Positions 8,271 to 16,513 of a DNA stretch of 64,000 nucleotides are shown piece by piece; positions within the stretch are counted from its first letter, which is position 1, and each line of letters begins with the position of its first letter. Under the pieces are notes generated by a model. The model was not told the origin of the DNA, did no database searches, and worked only from the letters and a program-made list of their open reading frames with translations. The position numbers and the translations under genes were made by a program. This stretch comes from Solirubrobacteraceae bacterium (GTDB lineage: Bacteria > Actinomycetota > Thermoleophilia > Solirubrobacterales > Solirubrobacteraceae), in the NCBI GenBank assembly GCA_030447275.1, contig JAUJPF010000004.1, positions 62,001-126,000 on the forward strand, given 5' to 3'.

Positions 8271-8737
8271 TCGATGAACTCGATGCTCGCCTCATCGCCG
8301 CGCTGCGCGAGAACCCGCGGGTGGGCCTGCTGGAGATCTCGCGGCGGCTCGGGGTCGCGCGCGGGACCGTGCAGGCCCGGCTGGCGAAGCTGGAGTCGCG
8401 CGGGGTGATTACCGGCTACGGGCCCGAGGTCGACCCGGCGGCGATGGGCTACGGGATCCAGGCGTTCGTCCTGCTCGAGCTCGCGCAGGGTCGGCTCGCG
8501 GAGGCGACGAGCGTGCTCGAAGCGGTCCCCGAGGTCGTCGAGGCCGACGCGATCAGCGGCCCCCAGGACCTGCTGTGCCGGCTCGTCGCCCGCGACACCG
8601 AGCACCTCCAGGAGATCGTCAACCGGATCCTCGCCACCGCCGCGATCCGGCGCTCGACCTCGTACATCGTCCTCTCGCAGCAGGTCAAGCCGCGGAGCGG
8701 GCCGCTCGTGGAGGCGGCCGGCGCCGCCGGCTCCTAG
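8264..8737 (+). CDS. Lrp/AsnC-family transcriptional regulator
   Basis: 157 residues: an N-terminal winged helix-turn-helix (LDARLIAAL... ISRRLGVARGTVQARLAKLE) followed by the RAM ligand-binding domain. Divergent from the phhA-hpd-hgmA-fahA operon, so it is the likely local regulator, sensing an aromatic amino acid by analogy with the family. The ATG at 8264 gives the canonical family N-terminus (M-T-I-D-E-L-D); an upstream in-frame start at 8120 would run across the palindromes and phhA. Its stop overlaps the stop of the convergent LVIVD gene by 4 bases. Confidence 0.92.
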   Translation: MTIDELDARLIAALRENPRVGLLEISRRLGVARGTVQARLAKLESRGVITGYGPEVDPAAMGYGIQAFVLLELAQGRLAEATSVLEAVPEVVEADAISGPQDLLCRLVARDTEHLQEIVNRILATAAIRRSTSYIVLSQQVKPRSGPLVEAAGAAGS

Positions 8738-10463
8738 TAGCCGCCGCGCACCTGTCGCGGCGTCAGGGTGCGGCGCAGCGTCCGCGTCGAGCCGTCCGCC
8801 AGCCTCACGCGCGCCTTGATCCGCAGCACCCGGCGCGTGGGGGCGCGCAGCCGGAGCGTGACGCGGAACGGGCGCTTGCGGTCGATGCGGACGAGGCGCC
8901 CGTTGACCCGGAAGGCGACGGCGCGGACCCGCTTCAGCGGCGTGCCCCTCAGCTCGATGCGCAGCCGGCCGACGCGCAGGCGGTTGCGCACCAGACGCAG
9001 GCGCGCGCGGCGCGACGAGCCCGGTGCGCCCCGGGGCGGCGATCCCGCGGCCGGAAGCTGAACACCGCCGGCGGCTCCGGGCTGCTGCGGCGCTCCCGGC
9101 AATGCCTCCTGGAGCTGCGGGTTCAGCCGGTCGAGCCGGACCGCCTCGCGCGTGAACGCGTGGTCGATGCGGAAGACGTCGAGGCCGCGGCTCCCGGTCG
9201 ACACCGAGTTGACGTCCTCGTCGAAGTTGTTGGCGAAGACGTGGCCGTTGTACCAGTACGACGCCCACGCGGCGGCCTCGGTTTCCTGCTCGTCCGGGCT
9301 CACGGGATCGGACGGGATGTAGTGCGCCAGCTCGGCCGGCTTCGACGGGTCGGTGAAGTCGAGGACCGACGTCGCGCCCGTGTACCACGACGAGACGAGG
9401 ATGTCGCTGTCCGACCGCATCGGCACGACGTTGAACAGGTGCGCGGTGCAGAACTCGGAGACCTTGGTTCGGGGCAGCTTGTAGGTCCCGCGAAGCCGCG
9501 GCGCGGCCGCGTCGGCGACGTCGTAGAAGAACAGGCCGCCCAGCTCGTTGGCGTCGCCACCGAAGCAGCCGGGGGAGGCGGCGGCGCCGCCGAGCTCGTC
9601 CCCGACCACCAGCGTCCGGCCGTCGTTCGAGAAGATCGTCGAGTGGTGGATGTTGATCTGCGGGTTGCGGATGCGTGCGACGACCTTCGGCTGCGTCGGG
9701 TCCGAGAGGTCCCACATCTGCGACTCGGTCAGGCATGCCGCGCCGGCGACGTTGCGCGGAAGGAACACGGTCACGTCGTGGCAGCCGATGGTCTCGCCGA
9801 CGTTCGGCGTCCCGATCAGCCCCGCGCCCGCGGGATCGTCGAGCGGCACGGAGACCACGCTGATCTTGCGGTGTCGCTGGGCGTTGCACGACGCCGTCGC
9901 GCCGGCCGGGTTGTAGCGCCCGGCGAGCGGATAGCTCAGCACGTAGACGATGAGGCGCCGGTTCGCGAGGTCCGGATAGATCGTGTTCGTGTGCGACCCG
10001 CAGTCGGTCGCGAGCGACTTGACGATCCTCGGCTTCGACCGATCCGAGATGTCGATGATCCGGATCCCCTCCCACGATCCCGACTGCGCGCTGCAATCCT
10101 CGCTCGTCGGCTTGTCGACCGACAGGACGACGAGGTCCTCCCAGACCGAGACGTCGCTCTGGTCGCCCCAGCACGTGAAGCGCCCGACCTCGCGGGGAGC
10201 GCTCGCGTCGGAGACGTCCATCATGCGGAAGCCGCCCGGCGGCGACGCGTTCGGCCCCGTGCCCTGGTCGAGCGTGCCGAGCAGCGCGAGGTCGCCCCAG
10301 AACGCCATGTCCGTGCCCACCCGGTACTTGCCCCCGTCGCTGTAGTTCGCGATTCGCGTCATGTTCTCCGAGTGCTCCTCGGAGCCGTGGCTGGCCTGCA
10401 CGGTGGCGTAACCGGCGACGGCGACGGCGATGACGGGCAGCAGGGCGGCGATGACTCACGCAT
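8734..10463 (-). CDS. secreted LVIVD-repeat protein (frameshift in signal peptide)
   Basis: About 575 residues. The body shows LVIVD-type beta-propeller repeats (for example GFRMMDVSDASAP, GIRIIDISDRSKP, SQMWDLSDPTQP, SVLDFTDPSKP), and the last 110 residues form a very basic beta-rich Ig-like domain. A signal peptide is encoded just upstream (VIAALLPVIAVAVAGYA) but is one base out of frame with the ATG at 10463, which has an ideal AAGGAG site 8 bases upstream; a single missing base near 10455 explains this. The uninterrupted frame begins at 10401. Probably an extracellular protein of unknown substrate; convergent with the Lrp gene. Confidence 0.75.
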
Positions 10464-10559
10464 GTGAAGATCTCCTTCGGCGGTGACCTCCTGGAACGGC
10501 CGAGCGGTCCGGATCTGGCGGTCCCGATGGCCGGGGGCGATTCCGTCCGGCCGCGGGCC

Positions 10560-10565
10560 TAGTTT
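10560..10565 (+). promoter_or_regulatory. TAGTTT -10-like hexamer before xseA
   Basis: TAGTTT ends 10 bases before the xseA ATG, with no ribosome site between. It fits the TANNNT pattern repeated in front of many genes here. Confidence 0.4.
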
Positions 10566-10575
10566 CCCCCGGCCC

Positions 10576-12190
10576 ATGTCCTCCGTGGAGCAGCAGGTCG
10601 AAGTCGCTGGCGTCAGCGAGTACGCGGCGCGGATCGGCCGTGCGCTGCGGCAGGTCGGCGGCGGCATTGTCGAGGGGGAGGTGCAGAAGCCCAAGCGGGT
10701 CGGCGGCGGGGGGATGCTCGTCTTCGACATCTCCGACGGCGAGGCCGTGCTGTCGTGCAAGGTCTTCGCGCGCGACCTGCGCCGGCTCGAGCACGAGCCG
10801 CGCCACGGCGACCTCGTCCAGGTGCGCATCGAGCGGCCGGACTTCTGGGCCGCGACCGGCCGCGTCAGCGTCATCGTCACCGGCGTCCGGCTCGCCGGTG
10901 AGGGTGAGCTGCTGCGCCGGCGCGCGGAGCTGCTCGAGCGCCTCGCCGCCGAGGGGCTCACCGACCAGGCGCGGCGCAAGCCGCTGCCGGCGTTCCCGCG
11001 CGCGGTCGGCGTCATCGCCGGGCGGGCGTCCGACGGGATGTCGGACGTCGTGCGCGCGCTCGTCGACCGCTTCCCGCCCGTCCATGTCGTCACGTGCTCG
11101 TCGCTCGTCCAGGGCGCGGCCGCGCCGCGCGACCTCGACGACGCGCTCGCGCGGATGCAGGAGCACCCGCTGGTCGACGTCATCGTCGTCGCCCGCGGCG
11201 GCGGCTCCGTGCAGGACCTCGTCGCGTTCGACGACGAGCGGCTGTGCCGCGCGCTGTTCGCGTGCGCGAAGCCGGTGATCACGGCGATCGGCCACACCGA
11301 CAACGTCCCGGTCTGCAACCACGTCGCGTGGGCGGCGTACACCCCGTCGCGCTCGGCGGAGATGGCGGTGCCGTCCGCGGCCGAGCTGCGCCAGGGCGTC
11401 GCGCTGGCCGCGCGGTGCGTCGGCGACGTCCCGGTGCGCGTGGCGCGCGGCGCCGAGCGCGTCTGCGCCTGCGGCACGCGGCTGCGCGCCGGGGCGCGGC
11501 TCGACGGGCTGCTCGGCGACGTCAGGAGGCGCGGGCTCGACGCGACCCTCGCGCAGCGCGGCGCGCTGGCCGAGCGTGAGCGGGGGGTGGCCGAGGCCCG
11601 CGCGCGGCTCGGCGACGTCGTCCGCCGGGTCCCGGGGGCGGAGGCGGTACGGATCGTCGGGCTCGAGCTCGACGCCCGCGCCGCGGCGTTCTTCGCCGGC
11701 CGCGCCACGCTGATCGGCGACGCGGCCCGGCGCTTCGACGCGATCCCGGCGGCGCTCGCCGCCCGCGCCGGCGCGGTGGGCGAGCAGGCGCGGCTCGTCG
11801 GCATGGGCACGCGGCGCCAGCTCGCCGACCACGACCGCGACTACGGCCGCGCCCTGGCACGCCTGGGCCGCGAGGCCGCGGCGGGGGCCCACCGCCGCCT
11901 GCGCGACGCGGGGCGCGAGGCTCGCCACGCCGCCGAGCTGGTCGCCGCCCGCGACCTGCGCGCCGGCTGGCTGGCTCCTCGCCGTGGTCCCCGGCGGCGC
12001 ACCGCTGCGCCGCGCCGGCGACGTGGCCCTGGGCGCGCCGCTGCACCTGCACTTCGCCGACGGTCGCGTGGAGGCGACCGCCGAGACCGTCCACGCGACG
12101 CCGGCCGGCACCGCGGCGGCGCCGCTCGCCACCGCGGCGACGCCGACCAGCGCTCCCAGCATCCCCAGCAACGAGGAAGGGCCTCAGTGA
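10576..12190 (+). CDS. xseA: exodeoxyribonuclease VII large subunit (one frameshift)
   Basis: Catalytic subunit of the exonuclease that degrades single-stranded DNA from both ends. The N-terminal OB-fold is present, followed by the catalytic domain with ARGGGSVQDL and AIGHTDNVPVCNHVA motifs, then long coiled coil. Around 11968 the frame must shift by one base to reach the conserved C-terminus (W-L-L-A-V-V-P-G-G, then ALGAPLHLHFADG), which ends at 12190. Spliced length is about 537 residues, slightly long because of the coiled coil. No Shine-Dalgarno; a TAGTTT hexamer ends 10 bases before the ATG. The stop overlaps the xseB start (GTGA). Confidence 0.9.
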
Positions 12191-12534
12191 GCGACTCGAC
12201 GAACATCACCTTCGAGGCCGGATACCGCCGGCTCCAGGACATCGCGGAGCGTCTCGGCTCCGACGAGGTCCCGGTCCACGAGATGTGCGACCTCTTCGCC
12301 GAGGGGAAGGGGCTCGAGCAGGCGCTCGGCGACTACCTCTCGCAGCAGAAGGAGCGGGTCGAGGCGATCGAGCGCGGCGACGGGATGCGCGCGTTCCGCG
12401 TCGTGCCGCCCGGCGCCGAGCCCCCCGCCGCGGAGATCCGCGCGCAGCGCGCCGCGGCGCCGGCCGGCGCCGGCTCCGACGATGCCGCGCTCGCCGCGTC
12501 CGCCCCGCCGCAGGACGAGGCGCTGCCCTTCTGA
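12187..12534 (+). CDS. xseB: exodeoxyribonuclease VII small subunit
   Basis: 115 residues. The first 70 form the helical XseB domain (FEAGYRRLQDIAERL ... LFAEGKGLEQALGDYLSQ), which oligomerises and binds XseA; the rest is an Ala/Pro-rich tail. GTG start at 12187 overlaps the xseA TGA and has GAGGAAGG upstream. A hairpin follows the stop. Confidence 0.9.
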   Translation: MSDSTNITFEAGYRRLQDIAERLGSDEVPVHEMCDLFAEGKGLEQALGDYLSQQKERVEAIERGDGMRAFRVVPPGAEPPAAEIRAQRAAAPAGAGSDDAALAASAPPQDEALPF

Positions 12535-12538
12535 GGGG

Positions 12539-12559
12539 CCGGTGACGGCGCTTCACCGG
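12539..12559 (+). terminator. hairpin after xseB
   Basis: CCGGTGA and TCACCGG form a 7-base-pair stem with a 7-base loop, starting 5 bases after the xseB stop. There is no T-run, as is common in high-GC actinobacteria, so termination is inferred from position. Confidence 0.45.
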
Positions 12560-12590
12560 GGGTACCAGACCTCACCAACACAAAGTTGCA

Positions 12591-12608
12591 ACCCTCAGCG
12601 CTGAGGGT
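12591..12608. terminator. perfect 18-base palindrome between convergent genes
   Basis: ACCCTCAGC/GCTGAGGGT is a perfect palindrome able to fold on either strand with a GCGC loop. It lies between the convergent xseB and F420-oxidoreductase genes, which suggests a bidirectional terminator. A second GC hairpin (GGCGGG-AA-CCCGCC, 12643-12656) follows. TTGCAA and TATTGT happen to flank the palindrome 18 bases apart, so a repressed promoter is the alternative reading. Confidence 0.4.
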
Positions 12609-12740
12609 CTATTGTTGGCCGCCGCTGCCCGTCCCCCGGCGCGGCGGGAACCCGCCGGGGTCGGGCGGCCCATTTGGCGCCCACGACGTCCGCGCGCCGC
12701 GAGGCGCTGCTCGTGAGGTCCGCGCCGCGAGCCGCGGCGG

Positions 12741-13760
12741 TCAGGCAGCGACGCCGCATGGCGGCCAGCGCGCGGACCGTCGCCTCGCGGTCCCCGGACG
12801 GGACCGCCAGGAGCGTCGTGACGCCCGCGCGCTCATAGGCGGCGAGCCGCTCGTCGAGGGCCGCCGTGTGCACACGAGCGCGGTGGCGTCGATCAGCTCG
12901 GGCGGCAGCGCCGCCGCCGCCCCCGCGCGGTCGCCGTCGAGCATCCGCGCCTGCACGTCGCGCGCGACGTCACCGTGGCCGTAGCGGTCGGCGAGGTCGA
13001 CGTAGAAGTTCTTCTCGCGCGCACCCATCGCCCCGAGGTAGAACGCCAGCCACGGGCGGCACGCGTCGCGGGCGCTGTCGAGATCGTCGGCCACAGCCAC
13101 CGGTACCGCGGCGGCGACGTCGACCGCCGACGCATCGCGCCCCGCCTTCGCCAGCCCCTCGCGGAGCGGTCCCATCAGCACGTCGGGGTTCTCGGGATCG
13201 AGGAACGCGGGCAGCCAGCCGTCGGCGATCTCGCCGGTCTGGACGACCGCGCGCGGGCCGACCGCTCCGAGGTAGACGGGGATCCGCTCCTGGACCGGCT
13301 CGACCAGCAGCCGCAGCGGCTTGCCGAGCCCCATCCCCGGCTCGCCGACCGGCAGCGGCAGCGCCACCGGCTCGCGCGCCAGCGCGCGCCGCACGACGTC
13401 GACGTACTCGCGGACCCGACCGAGGTTGCGCACGAACGGCTCGCCGTACCAGCCCTCTGACACCTGCGGCCCGCTCAGCCCGAGCCCGAGCCGGAACCGC
13501 CCCTCGCTGAGCACGTCGAGGGTCGCGGCGGCCATCGCCGTCGCCGTCGGCTTGCGCGCGGGGATCTGCATGACCGCCGATCCGAGCCCGACGCGCTCGG
13601 TCCGCGCGGCGAGCACGCCGAGCACCGACACCGCGTCCTGTCCCCACGCCTCGCTGATCCACACCGAGTCGAGGCCCAGCTCGTCGGCGAGCACCGAGAG
13701 CGCCACCTGCTGCTCGGGCGAGAACCACGGCCAGTAGGCGAGGAAGAGCCCGATCCGCAT
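12741..13760 (-). CDS. LLM-class F420-dependent oxidoreductase (frameshift near C-terminus)
   Basis: A luciferase-like TIM-barrel flavin/F420 enzyme of about 340 residues. The N-terminus (L-G-L-D-S-V-W-I-S-E-A-W) and the segments LAARTERVGLGSAV and LGLGLSGPQVSEGWYGEPF are typical. Near 12870 the conserved frame moves by one base: the real C-terminus continues as T-A-A-L-D-E-R-L-A-A-Y-E-R-A-G-V in the alternate frame, which stays open to 12595, so the true stop is uncertain. TAGTCT ends 9 bases before the ATG. Substrate unknown. Confidence 0.82.
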   Translation of the reverse strand: MRIGLFLAYWPWFSPEQQVALSVLADELGLDSVWISEAWGQDAVSVLGVLAARTERVGLGSAVMQIPARKPTATAMAAATLDVLSEGRFRLGLGLSGPQVSEGWYGEPFVRNLGRVREYVDVVRRALAREPVALPLPVGEPGMGLGKPLRLLVEPVQERIPVYLGAVGPRAVVQTGEIADGWLPAFLDPENPDVLMGPLREGLAKAGRDASAVDVAAAVPVAVADDLDSARDACRPWLAFYLGAMGAREKNFYVDLADRYGHGDVARDVQARMLDGDRAGAAAALPPELIDATALVCTRRPSTSGSPPMSARASRRSWRSRPGTARRRSARWPPCGVAA

Positions 13761-13769
13761 CGGGGCGGG

Positions 13770-13775
13770 AGACTA
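13770..13775 (-). promoter_or_regulatory. TAGTCT -10-like hexamer before the F420 oxidoreductase
   Basis: TAGTCT (read on the minus strand) is separated from the ATG at 13760 by 9 bases; no ribosome site is present. Confidence 0.4.
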
Positions 13776-13816
13776 ATGGCGTTTCCGGCGCGCCGCCGCT
13801 GGACATGTCCGCCTGC

Positions 13817-14026
13817 ATGGCCCGCTATCGCTCACTCCTCGCAGCTTCGCTCGCCGGCGCCGCGCTCGCCGCCGCCGGCTGCGGCGACGACGACGGGGGC
13901 GACTCGCCCGCCCGCACCCAGGACGCGCCCGTGAACACGGCGACCCCGTCGGCGAACCCCGACACCACACCCGCCCCGGCGGGCAGCGACCCGGAGACCC
14001 GGACCACCCGCACCGACGGCGAGTAG
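13817..14026 (+). CDS. small lipoprotein
   Basis: A 69-residue protein with a textbook lipoprotein signal: M-A-R-Y-R, a hydrophobic stretch, and lipobox L-A-A-A-G-C at about residues 16-21. The mature part is about 50 residues of Asp/Thr/Pro-rich, probably disordered sequence. An in-frame ATG 12 bases upstream (13805) is an alternative start. No family is recognisable; the lipobox is the main evidence that it is real. Confidence 0.6.
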   Translation: MARYRSLLAASLAGAALAAAGCGDDDGGDSPARTQDAPVNTATPSANPDTTPAPAGSDPETRTTRTDGE

Positions 14027-14041
14027 GCCCGCGCCGCCGGT

Positions 14042-14344
14042 CTAGTGCCCGGCGGGCGTCTCGCGGTGCGTGTCGGCGTCTGCGCCGACCGACGGAAGCG
14101 GCGGGATGCCGTCCTCGTGCGGCGTCCCGCGGACCTCGCCGGTGTAGCCCAGCTCGGTGAGCCGCCGGATCTCGCGCTCGCCCTCGACGCGCGCCGGATG
14201 CTCCGGCGGGAGCTCGCGGATCAGCTTGGCGATCCGGTTGCGGATCTGGAGCGCGAAGTGCGGCGTCGACACGCCCTTGAGCTGCCGGACGTCGTCGACG
14301 GTGACCTCGCGGGCGCGCCGCTCCGGATGTTCGGCTTCGCTCAT
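14042..14344 (-). CDS. hypothetical protein coupled to a cell-wall-binding protein
   Basis: 100 residues, charged and mostly helical, with no signal peptide or membrane segment. Its ATG overlaps the TGA of the upstream cell-wall-binding-repeat gene (ATGA), so both are translated from one message. A central stretch (F-A-L-Q-I-R-N-R-I-A-K-L-I-R-E-L) forms a clear amphipathic helix and V-T-V-D-D-V-R-Q-L precedes it. I do not recognise a named domain; the tight coupling suggests a role linked to its partner. Confidence 0.75.
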   Translation of the reverse strand: MSEAEHPERRAREVTVDDVRQLKGVSTPHFALQIRNRIAKLIRELPPEHPARVEGEREIRRLTELGYTGEVRGTPHEDGIPPLPSVGADADTHRETPAGH

Positions 14345-15555
14345 GAGGAGGGCGCGGTCGTGGCTTTGGGGTCGACGAGGGCGATCTCGAGGAGGGAGTC
14401 GATCCGCGACTGCGTGGCGATCGGCATCGCCTTCTCGTCGCCGATGATCCAGCCGTGATTGTAGACCCCGCGCACCGGATCCTTGCGGTAGCCGGGCCGG
14501 ATGTCCTGGAGGTAGCCGTCGACGAGCGTGTCGAGCCGCTCGCTGCCGCTGTGGAGCAGGACGGCCCCGTAGGTGCCGCTGCCCGACAGCGGGGCCGCGG
14601 CGACCGCGTCGAGCGGACGCCGGCGGTTGACGAACACCATGCCGTGGCCGGGGTCGGTGATGTCCCAGCCGAACTCGCCGTCGCCGAACCGCGCGAAGGC
14701 GATGGCGTGGGCGACCGGGTCCTCGATCCGCGTGATCCGGGCGACGGTGCCGTACCGGCGCAGCTCGCGCTCGACCTTCGGCGACACCGTGCTCTCGGGC
14801 CCGACGACGTAGATCTTCGGCTGCTGGTGGCGCTCGAGCGCCGCCTTCGTCGCCGCGGGGATCGCGTCGCGGTCGACGAAGAGGATCGGGTCGCCGGACT
14901 TCGCCGCCCAGCCCGCGGCGGGCGCCGCGAACTCCGGGTTCTCGCTGCCGACGACCATCACGTGGTCGCTGGAGCGCCCGCGCGCCTCGCTGAGCACGCC
15001 GTCGACCTGGGCGGCGACCTCGGCCGCGTCCTTGCCGGCCACGTCCGTCGCCTTGAGGCCGCTCGGCTCCGCGACGCCGTCGCCGATGCGGATGACCTGG
15101 GCGTCGCCGGCCTCCTTCGAGCCGCTCGGCGCCAGGGCGTCGAGGGCGCTCTCGCTGGCGTCGGGCAGCTCGTCGCCGTCGCTGAGCAGCACGGGCGCGC
15201 CGATCGGCGACGCGTAGAGCGCCGCCGCCGCGAGCCCGCCGCGCCAGTCCTTCGCGTCGACGATCGCGACCGCCTTCGGGCGCGTCGCCGGCTCCGTGCC
15301 GGGATACACCGCGCGGGCGACGCCCGCAGCCGTCGCCACCGCGTCGGCGCCGCCGACCCGCGTCGTGTTCTTCGTGGCGAACGCCGGGAAGCCGAGGTCA
15401 CGCGCGGCCTCCTTCTCGTCGCCCTTGACGCCGACCTGCGGGCGCTTGGCCGGCGCGTCGCCGCCACCGTCGCCGCCCCCGCCGCCGCCGCCGCCGACGA
15501 GCAGCGCGGCGAACAGCGCGAGCGCGGCCCGGCTTCGGGGGTGGCCTCCAAGCAC
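14341..15555 (-). CDS. secreted cell-wall-binding-repeat-2-like protein
   Basis: 404 residues. A hydrophobic N-terminal segment runs into a glycine run, then repeats of the cell wall binding repeat 2 type follow: R-V-G-G-A-D-A-V-A-T-A-A near residue 66, A-L-Y-A-S-P-I-G-A-P-V-L-L-S near 115, and related units later. Such repeats anchor proteins to the envelope. The glycine run after the hydrophobic segment has no cysteine, so it is not an obvious lipoprotein. GTG start with no ribosome site but TACTCT 7 bases upstream. Divergent from the next gene with overlapping -10-like boxes. Confidence 0.72.
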   Translation of the reverse strand: MLGGHPRSRAALALFAALLVGGGGGGGGDGGGDAPAKRPQVGVKGDEKEAARDLGFPAFATKNTTRVGGADAVATAAGVARAVYPGTEPATRPKAVAIVDAKDWRGGLAAAALYASPIGAPVLLSDGDELPDASESALDALAPSGSKEAGDAQVIRIGDGVAEPSGLKATDVAGKDAAEVAAQVDGVLSEARGRSSDHVMVVGSENPEFAAPAAGWAAKSGDPILFVDRDAIPAATKAALERHQQPKIYVVGPESTVSPKVERELRRYGTVARITRIEDPVAHAIAFARFGDGEFGWDITDPGHGMVFVNRRRPLDAVAAAPLSGSGTYGAVLLHSGSERLDTLVDGYLQDIRPGYRKDPVRGVYNHGWIIGDEKAMPIATQSRIDSLLEIALVDPKATTAPSS

Positions 15556-15562
15556 GCGCGGC

Positions 15563-15572
15563 AGAGTACCGT
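15563..15572. promoter_or_regulatory. overlapping divergent -10-like hexamers
   Basis: The decamer AGAGTACCGT contains TACTCT on the minus strand (7 bases before the GTG of the cell-wall-binding gene) and TACCGT on the plus strand (in front of the Vps62-like gene). Two short-leader promoters may share these bases and exclude each other. Confidence 0.35.
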
Positions 15573-15611
15573 CCGGCCATCGCCGATCTGCCGCCTGTCC
15601 TCGAGCAGCAC

Positions 15612-16340
15612 GTGCCGCTCGTGCGGTACGACAGCGCCGAGCGCGACCGGGCGACCGCCGTCGAGGCGCTGACCGCGCGCGTCGCGGGGGAGCGGATCGC
15701 GCTGCGTCCGCGGGTCGATCCGCTGCCCGACGCGACCTACGGCCGGCGCGTGCGCGGCAGCGACGGGCGGACGTGGCTCCAGTACTGGTTCCTCTACGCG
15801 ACCAACACGCAGGACCGCGGGATCGTGCGCACCGGCCGCCACGAGGGCGACTGGGAGATGGTGCAGGTGGCGCTCGGCGCCGACGGCCGTCCGGGCGACG
15901 CGACGTTCGCCCAGCACTCGTGGGCGGAGGCGTGCCCGTGGCGCGGCGTCGTCCACGTCGCGCACGGCTCGCACGCGTCGTTCCCCACGGCCGGCGAGCA
16001 CGGCCGCCCGTGGCCGGACCCCGACGACTTCGCGGACGGGCGCGGCCGCGCGGTCCGCCCCCGCGTCGAGCCGTTCGGCGCCTGGGCGCGCTGGCCCGGG
16101 CGGTGGGGGAGGGCGGAGGCGTCTTGGATCCCCGGCGAGCAGCCGAGCCCGCGCGGACCGGCGTTCCAGAACGAAGGCGCGTGGCGCGACCCGGCCGCGT
16201 TCCACGCGCGCGCCCGCGCGTGCGCCAGCGGCGCGCCGCCCCACCCCGTCGGCCTCCGGATCGCCGGGTGGGCGGCCGTCATCGGCATCGCGGTTGCGGC
16301 CTTGAGCCTCGTCCGGACACGCGTCCGGCGCGCCGCATGA
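15612..16340 (+). CDS. Vps62-like protein with C-terminal membrane helix
   Basis: 242 residues from the GTG. The block L-Q-Y-W-F-L-Y-A-T-N-T-Q-D followed by G-R-H-E-G-D-W-E-M-V-Q-V and H-V-A-H-G-S-H-A-S resembles Vps62/DUF946-type proteins. A single membrane helix lies at about residues 216-236. The coding pattern continues upstream to about 15579 (I-A-D-L-P-P-V-L-E-Q-H-V), where an ATC codon follows a TACCGT hexamer by 6 bases, so the true N-terminus may be 11 residues longer. Function unknown. Confidence 0.7.
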   Translation: MPLVRYDSAERDRATAVEALTARVAGERIALRPRVDPLPDATYGRRVRGSDGRTWLQYWFLYATNTQDRGIVRTGRHEGDWEMVQVALGADGRPGDATFAQHSWAEACPWRGVVHVAHGSHASFPTAGEHGRPWPDPDDFADGRGRAVRPRVEPFGAWARWPGRWGRAEASWIPGEQPSPRGPAFQNEGAWRDPAAFHARARACASGAPPHPVGLRIAGWAAVIGIAVAALSLVRTRVRRAA

Positions 16341-16359
16341 TCTGTTTCAAGGCGCTACA

Positions 16360-16500
16360 GTCCCCGCCACATGCCGAATCCATGGTCACCAGGCCATGGA
16401 GCGGGGGACCCACGTAGTTGGGGCTAATCGCACGGTCATCCGTGTGAAGCGCAGCTCTTTTAGCGCTAGCCCGTCAGCTAACCCCGCAGGCCTTCGAAAG
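16360..16500 (+). ncRNA. c-di-AMP riboswitch (ydaO-yuaA type)
   Basis: The leader of the NlpC/P60-like gene carries the conserved blocks of this class in order: CGAATCC near 16375, GAGCGGGGGACCCA at 16399-16412, TTGGGGCTAATC near 16418, and AGCCCGTCAGCTAACCCCG near 16467. A CATGG...CCATGG hairpin sits between the first two. The class binds cyclic di-AMP and usually turns off cell-wall hydrolase or ion transport genes, which fits the gene that follows. A TACAGT -10-like box at 16356-16361 just precedes it. The element ends directly in front of the GAGGAG ribosome site at 16500-16505. Confidence 0.9.
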
Positions 16501-16513
16501 AGGAGCTGTTGCC

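Noticed and set aside
12586-12615. TTGCAA-N18-TATTGT as a true promoter
   Set aside because: No plus-strand gene follows for more than 1 kb, and the position between convergent genes fits a terminator better. Kept only as an alternative in the findings.
15420-15510. Glycine run in the cell-wall-binding protein as a lipoprotein signal
   Set aside because: The run resembles the stretch after a lipobox but lacks the essential cysteine, so only an ordinary export signal is proposed.
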